A stretch of 64,000 bases of DNA from Microlunatus parietis. Its GTDB lineage: Bacteria > Actinomycetota > Actinomycetes > Propionibacteriales > Propionibacteriaceae. How positions within the stretch are numbered: position 1 is the first letter of the stretch; each line of letters opens with the position of its first letter. The DNA lies in the NCBI RefSeq assembly GCF_013407955.1, contig NZ_JACCBU010000001.1, positions 6,944,001 to 7,008,000 of the forward strand, written 5' to 3'. This document shows, piece by piece, positions 56,193 to 64,000 of the stretch. Under the pieces are notes generated by a model. It had not been told where the DNA came from. It worked only from the letters and a program-made list of their open reading frames with translations, and did no database searches. The position numbers and the translations under genes are program-made.

Positions 56193-57920
56193 TCAGCGCC
56201 CGCCGCCCATCCGGACGTCCGGCGCGCCGAGCCGGGCCGCGTCGGCGGACAGGTCGTCCGGCTGGTGCTGCGACTCCCGTTCGGCGGCGACCCGCTTGCG
56301 GTAGTGCTCCACCTCGCGGGCGATCGCCGCGGCGTCCCAGCCCAGGATCGGGGCGACCAGTTCGGCGACCTCCTGGGCCGCGGCGTTGCCGCGATCCCAG
56401 GTCTCGATGGAGATCCGGGTCCGCCGGGCCAGGATGTCGTCGAGGTGCAGCGCCCCCTCGTGGGAGGCCGCGTAGACCGCCTCGACCTTCAGATAGTCGG
56501 GCGCGCTGTCCAGCGGCCGGGCCAGCCGGGGATCGGTCGCGATCAGATCGGTCAGCTCGCCGATCAGGGACCCGTACCGGTTCAGCAGGTGTTCCACCTG
56601 GCCGATCCGCAGACCGTTTCGCTCGGCCAGGATCGCCCGGCCGTTCCAGAGCGCGGTGAACCCGTCTGCCCCGAGCAGCGGTACGTTCTCGGTGCAGGAC
56701 CGTGGCACCGTACTGCTGGCACCCGGCGGCACAAGATCATGAACGGCGGCGTCCACGGCATCCTTGGCCATGATCCGGTACGTGGTGTACTTGCCGCCGG
56801 CGACCATGATCAATCCCCGGACTGGCGAGGCGACCGCGTGCTCCCGGGACAGCTTGCTGGTCGAGTCCGACTCGCCGGCCAGCAACGGCCGCAGCCCGGC
56901 GTAGACGCCGACCACGTCGTCCCGGACGAGCTTGTCGGCGAGCAGTGTGTTGGCGTGATCCAGCAGGTAGTCGATGTCGGCCTGGCTCGCCGCCGGGTGC
57001 GCCTTGTCCAGGTCCCAGTCGGTGTCCGTGGTGCCGATGATCCAGTGCCCGCCCCACGGGATGATGAAGAGCAGGCTCTTCTCGGTCCGGGTGATCAAGC
57101 CGGTGGTCGAGTTGATCCGGTTCCGCGGCACCACCAGGTGGATGCCCTTCGAGGCCCGGACCTGGAACTGGCCACGGCCGCCCAGCATGGCCTGGATCTC
57201 GTCGATCCAGACCCCGGTCGCGTTGATCGTCTGCCGGGCCCGGATCTCGAACTCGTCCCCGCCTTCAAGATCACGAACGATCACTCCGGCGACCCGGTCC
57301 TCCTCGCGGAGGAAGCCGACCACCCGGGTGCTGCTGGCCACCAGCGCGCCGTAGTGGGCCGCGGTCCGGGCCAGCATCATCGTGTGCCGGGCGTCGTCGA
57401 CCTGCCCCTCGTAGAACGCGATCGAGCCGACCAGCGCCGACCGGTCCGCGGACGGGAAATACTCCAGGGTCTTGCGCCGGGACAGGTGCCGCAGATGATG
57501 CGGTACGCCGCGGCCGGCACCCATGATGTCGTACACGCCGATGCCGAGGCCGGCGTAGCCGCGGTCGATCACCTTCTTGCGCAGCGGATAGAGGAACCGG
57601 ACCGGCTTGGCCAGGTGCGGGCAGAGCCGGTTCAGCGCCAGGGAACGTTCCTTGAGGGCCTCGAAGACCAGCGAGAAGTTCAGCTGCTCCAGGTAGCGCA
57701 GCCCGCCGTGGAACAGCTTGCTGGACCGGCTGGAGGTGCCGGCGGCGTAGTCGCGGGCCTCGACCAGGCCCACCCGCAGGCCGCGGGTGACGGCGTCCAG
57801 GGCGGCGCCGGCACCGGTCACGCCGGCGCCGATCACCAGCACGTCGAGCTCGTCGGCCGCCAGCCGGGCCAGCGCCTCGCGCCGGCTCTCCGGATTCAGC
57901 GGTGCGGTCACCGATGTCAC
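56193..57920 (-). CDS. glpD: Aerobic glycerol-3-phosphate dehydrogenase
   Basis: A 575-residue FAD enzyme that oxidises sn-glycerol 3-phosphate to dihydroxyacetone phosphate at the membrane. The FAD dinucleotide fold is DVLVIGAGVTGAGAALDAVTRGLRVGLVEA, followed by TSSRSSKLFHGGLRYLEQ, GIHLVVPR, FIIPWGGHWIIGTTDTDW and the C-terminal VAGGKYTTYRIMAKD. The GTG start has GGAGG upstream. It follows glpK by 61 bases on the same strand, so the two form a glycerol operon. Confidence 0.96.
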   Translation of the reverse strand: MTSVTAPLNPESRREALARLAADELDVLVIGAGVTGAGAALDAVTRGLRVGLVEARDYAAGTSSRSSKLFHGGLRYLEQLNFSLVFEALKERSLALNRLCPHLAKPVRFLYPLRKKVIDRGYAGLGIGVYDIMGAGRGVPHHLRHLSRRKTLEYFPSADRSALVGSIAFYEGQVDDARHTMMLARTAAHYGALVASSTRVVGFLREEDRVAGVIVRDLEGGDEFEIRARQTINATGVWIDEIQAMLGGRGQFQVRASKGIHLVVPRNRINSTTGLITRTEKSLLFIIPWGGHWIIGTTDTDWDLDKAHPAASQADIDYLLDHANTLLADKLVRDDVVGVYAGLRPLLAGESDSTSKLSREHAVASPVRGLIMVAGGKYTTYRIMAKDAVDAAVHDLVPPGASSTVPRSCTENVPLLGADGFTALWNGRAILAERNGLRIGQVEHLLNRYGSLIGELTDLIATDPRLARPLDSAPDYLKVEAVYAASHEGALHLDDILARRTRISIETWDRGNAAAQEVAELVAPILGWDAAAIAREVEHYRKRVAAERESQHQPDDLSADAARLGAPDVRMGGGR

Positions 57921-57981
57921 AGGTCCTCCGATCGAAAGATGATCATGATCCCCGATGATCGTGGTCGGTTGTTGATCTTGG

Positions 57982-59514
57982 TCAGGAGACGTCGACCCAG
58001 TCGAGGGTACGGTCGACCGCCTTCTTCCAGGTCGCGTAGCCGGCGGCCCGGTCGTCGTCGGACCAGGTCGGCCGCCACCGCTTGTCCTCCTGCCATTGGG
58101 CGCGCAACTCGTCGGTGCCGGACCAGAAACCGGTGCTCAGCCCGGCCGCGTAGGCGGCGCCCAGCGCGGTGGTCTCGGCCACCACCGGCTTGCTCACCTC
58201 GACGCCGAGGATGTCGGCCTGCAACTGCATGCACAGTTCGTTGGCGGTGATCCCGCCGTCCACCTTGAGCACGTCCAGGTGCACCCCGGAGTCGGTCTCC
58301 ATCGCCTCGACCACGTCCCGGCTCTGGTAACAGATCGCCTCAAGCGCGGCCCGAGCGAGATGGCCGGCCGTGTTGAACCGGGACAGGCCGACGATCGCGC
58401 CGCGGGCGTCCGAACGCCAGTAGGGCGCGAACAGGCCGGAGAACGCGGGCACGAAGTAGACGCCGCCGTTGTCCGGCACGCTGCGGGCCAGCGTCTCGCT
58501 CTCCTCGGCCGCGCCGATGATCCCGAGTTGATCACGGAGCCACTGGACGGCCGAGCCGGTGACGGCGATCGAGCCCTCCAGGGCGTACACGGGCTTGGCG
58601 TCGCCGAACCGGTAGCAGACCGTGGACAGCAGGCCGCTGTCGGACCGGACCAGCTCCTCGCCGGTGTTCAGCAGCAGGAAGTTGCCGGTGCCGTACGTGT
58701 TCTTGGCCTCGCCGGCGTCCAGGCAGACCTGGCCGACCATCGCCGCCTGTTGATCACCGAGGATGCCCGCGATCGGGAGTTCGGCACCGAACGGCCCGTC
58801 CGCCTTGGTCTGTCCGTACGGGCTGGTCGGCGACGACGCGGCGATCGTCGGCAGCATCGACCGCGGGATCGAGAAGAACGACAGCAGCTCGTCGTCCCAG
58901 TCCAGCGTCTCCAGGTCCATCAGCATGGTCCGGCTGGCGTTGGTCACGTCGGTGACGTGCACGCCGCCGCCCCTGCCGCCGTCACCCGCGCCGCCGGTCA
59001 GGTTCCAGAGGAGCCAGGTGTCCATGGTGCCGAACAGCACTTCGCCGGCCTCGGCGTCGGCCCGCGCCCCGTCGACGTTGTCCAGGATCCACTGCGCCTT
59101 GCCCGCCGCGAAGTAGGTGGCCGGCGGGATCCCTGCCTTGCGCCGGATCACGTCGCCGCGCCCGTCGGCGTCGAGCGCGGACGCGATCCGGTCGGTCCTG
59201 GTGTCCTGCCAGACGATCGCGTTGTAGTACGGGCGCCCGGTGCGCTTGTTCCACAGCACCGTGGTCTCGCGCTGGTTGGTCAGGCCGACCGCGGCGACGT
59301 CGGCGGCGGTGATCTTGGCCGCTGCCAGCGCCCCCTTGATCACGTCACCGGTGCGCTGCCAGATCTCCAGCGGATCGTGCTCAACCCAACCCGGGTGCGG
59401 CAGGAGCTGTTCGTGCTCCAACTGGTGCCGGCCCGCTTCGTGGCCTTCGCGGTCGAACACCATGCAGCGGGTGCTGGTGGTGCCCTGGTCGATAGCCGCG
59501 ATGTAGTCCGCCAT
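57982..59514 (-). CDS. glpK: Glycerol kinase
   Basis: A 510-residue FGGY-family kinase converting glycerol to glycerol 3-phosphate. Family features are [19 protein letters not shown] at the N-terminus, [74 protein letters not shown] and the second FGGY signature [23 protein letters not shown] strong GAGGAGG site precedes the ATG. The extra Gly-rich stretch [11 protein letters not shown] near residue 170 is an insertion. Divergent from the P450 gene. Confidence 0.97.
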   Translation of the reverse strand: MADYIAAIDQGTTSTRCMVFDREGHEAGRHQLEHEQLLPHPGWVEHDPLEIWQRTGDVIKGALAAAKITAADVAAVGLTNQRETTVLWNKRTGRPYYNAIVWQDTRTDRIASALDADGRGDVIRRKAGIPPATYFAAGKAQWILDNVDGARADAEAGEVLFGTMDTWLLWNLTGGAGDGGRGGGVHVTDVTNASRTMLMDLETLDWDDELLSFFSIPRSMLPTIAASSPTSPYGQTKADGPFGAELPIAGILGDQQAAMVGQVCLDAGEAKNTYGTGNFLLLNTGEELVRSDSGLLSTVCYRFGDAKPVYALEGSIAVTGSAVQWLRDQLGIIGAAEESETLARSVPDNGGVYFVPAFSGLFAPYWRSDARGAIVGLSRFNTAGHLARAALEAICYQSRDVVEAMETDSGVHLDVLKVDGGITANELCMQLQADILGVEVSKPVVAETTALGAAYAAGLSTGFWSGTDELRAQWQEDKRWRPTWSDDDRAAGYATWKKAVDRTLDWVDVS

Positions 59515-59594
59515 GAACTGCCTCCTCGGTGATCGTGCCCAGCCAACCACACCCCTAGCACCGATCCGGCGACCGAGTCCCGGCTGGGCCGGAT

Positions 59595-59600
59595 TACGAT
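59595..59600 (+). promoter_or_regulatory. Candidate -10 box of the P450 gene
   Basis: TACGAT lies 44 bases before the P450 ATG, which has its own GGGAG ribosome-binding site. It is followed by a short duplicated GAGGGAGTG (59612-59640 region) of unknown meaning. Confidence 0.35.
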
Positions 59601-59644
59601 GAGGCGGGACGCGAGGGAGTGTCGGCCCGAGGGAGTGATCGGCG

Positions 59645-60949
<1,305 letters not shown>

Positions 60950-60951
60950 TC

Positions 60952-61026
60952 ATGGACCACGCGACGGGTGTCGCGAGAACTCCTCAGTTCGAACGCTGGA
61001 AGGCGCTGAAGCGCTTTATCGGTTGA
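60952..61026 (+). CDS. Possible 24-aa peptide gene after the P450
   Basis: AGGAG lies six bases before the ATG and overlaps the P450 end. The product MDHATGVARTPQF then ERWKALKRFIG is short, with aromatic residues (Phe, Trp, Phe) and a basic amphipathic C-terminal half. It could be a chance frame, a regulatory micropeptide, or the precursor of a P450-modified peptide. Confidence 0.35.
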   Translation: MDHATGVARTPQFERWKALKRFIG

Positions 61027-61117
61027 GCTGAGGAGGGAAAAACGACAGCACGTTAGAGTTCCAGTATGCGCCGGCGGAGGCGAACTGGGCGGACCTGACG
61101 AAGCGGAGGTGAGCGCG

Positions 61118-63415
<2,298 letters not shown>

Positions 63416-63462
63416 ACGAGCCCCGGCCCGAATTTGCGAGGTTACAACTTAGCCGCATAACA

Positions 63463-63490
63463 GTTACGGACGGCCGAAACTCGTTATGCT
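63463..63490 (+). promoter_or_regulatory. Candidate promoter of the solute-binding protein gene
   Basis: TATGCT at 63485-63490 with GTTACG-like sequence about 16 bases upstream lies in an AT-richer stretch of the 144-base gap. A leader of about 65 bases ends in GAAAGGA before the GTG. Confidence 0.4.
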
Positions 63491-63559
63491 CCAGGCATTG
63501 TGGCGCCGGGCCCCGCGGAGTCCTGGCCGACGCCGTGGCCTCTTCGAAAGGATGGTCTC

Positions 63560-64000
63560 GTGGATCGTCGAGCTTTGCTGAGTGGCGGGGTGGCGCTGGG
63601 TGCCGGCGGCCTGGTGGCCGGGTGCGGCGGCGCCGAGGAACCCGACGTCACGAACACGAATCCGGACCAGGTGTCGGGCAAGGTCGTGCACTGGACGTAC
63701 CCGATGGGGGAGACCCAGCAGGACGCCTGGTGGAAGCCGCTGGTCACGGAGTTCACCGCGAAGTACCCGAAGGTCGAGGTCCAGGTGGTGCAGCAGCCGT
63801 GGACCGGCCGCGAACAGGCCCTGACCACGGCCGTTGCGGGCAAGTCGGCGCCGGATGTCGTCTATTTCAACCCCGACTTCGTGCCGCGGTTCGTCGAGGA
63901 GGATCTGCTCTTCGTGCTGGACGAGGCGCTCGGGGAGGACCGGTCCGACTACGTCGACGCGGCGGTCGGTGCGTTCACGTACCAGGAGAAGCTGTACGGG
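63560..64000 (+). CDS. ABC transporter sugar-binding lipoprotein (5' part, cut by window end)
   Basis: The first 147 codons are present. The N-terminus is a lipoprotein signal with lipobox LVAGC (Cys22), preceded by VDRRALLSGGVALGAGG. The mature part has VHWTYPMGETQQDAWWKPLVTEF, YPKVEVQVVQQPW and APDVVYFNPDFVPRF, typical of family 1 extracellular solute-binding proteins for sugars. Permease genes would be expected downstream, outside the window. GTG start with GAAAGGA seven to eight bases upstream. Confidence 0.9.
   Translation, partial: MDRRALLSGGVALGAGGLVAGCGGAEEPDVTNTNPDQVSGKVVHWTYPMGETQQDAWWKPLVTEFTAKYPKVEVQVVQQPWTGREQALTTAVAGKSAPDVVYFNPDFVPRFVEEDLLFVLDEALGEDRSDYVDAAVGAFTYQEKLYG

Overview
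The window is a 64 kb stretch of chromosome from a high-GC actinobacterium. Strong codon bias to G/C, GTG starts, a NucS mismatch endonuclease, FilP/Scy-like coiled-coil proteins, paired SigA and SigB factors, a DUF7455 zinc-ribbon protein and B12-dependent acyl-CoA mutase genes all fit. The style is closest to Propionibacteriales (Microlunatus or Kribbella-like), but this is inferred from gene content only. I see no rRNA, tRNA, CRISPR array, prophage or transposase, and no gap over 300 bases without a gene. The window ends inside the last gene.

Layout. 1-8.7 kb: an ArsR-type regulator, cobalamin adenosyltransferase with a sugar isomerase-like protein, nitronate monooxygenase, a cyclophilin lipoprotein, a VOC-GNAT fusion, membrane proteins, an alpha/beta hydrolase operon with two tiny genes, and nucS. 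8.9-15.6 kb: two paralogous FilP/Scy-type coiled-coil proteins with an AI-2E-type permease, facing thiolase and meaB; from memory this order resembles the Streptomyces filP-scy region. 15.7-21.3 kb: a small membrane protein, PH-domain protein and MarR regulator, a DUF6716 protein overlapping tail to tail with a CMP-sialate synthetase/HAD fusion, then an acyl-CoA mutase large subunit carrying isobutyryl-CoA mutase residues. 21.3-31.2 kb: TetR/hydrolase pair with a perfect operator, hrpA, PAC2, HxlR/MFS divergon and a decayed hydrolase, with two copies of a 61-bp repeat. 31.3-42.6 kb: core genes tesB, sigB, ptrB, a thioesterase, a glutamate-cysteine ligase-like enzyme, USP, sigA, DUF7455 and parE. 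42.6-49.8 kb: an accessory block between parE and parC with vapBC, carbonic anhydrase, HdeD and two secreted GH123-like proteins. 49.9-64 kb: parC, a membrane protein, CHAD, an acyl-CoA synthetase, glpD, glpK, a P450, an FdhF/YdeP-type oxidoreductase and the start of a sugar-binding lipoprotein.

How genes work together. The adenosyltransferase supplies adenosylcobalamin, MeaB is a mutase chaperone and the mutase uses the cofactor; thiolase and thioesterases surround this acyl-CoA chemistry. glpK and glpD take glycerol to dihydroxyacetone phosphate. parE and parC together form the second type II topoisomerase.

The most general signal is regulatory: at least fifteen genes have a TANNNT-like -10 box ending 6-8 bases before the start codon and no Shine-Dalgarno, which predicts leaderless mRNAs and fixes many starts. 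The most unusual DNA element is the 61-bp repeat with 13-bp terminal inverted repeats, found in opposite orientations at 28.1 and 31.2 kb; one copy sits where a hydrolase gene has lost its 5' part.
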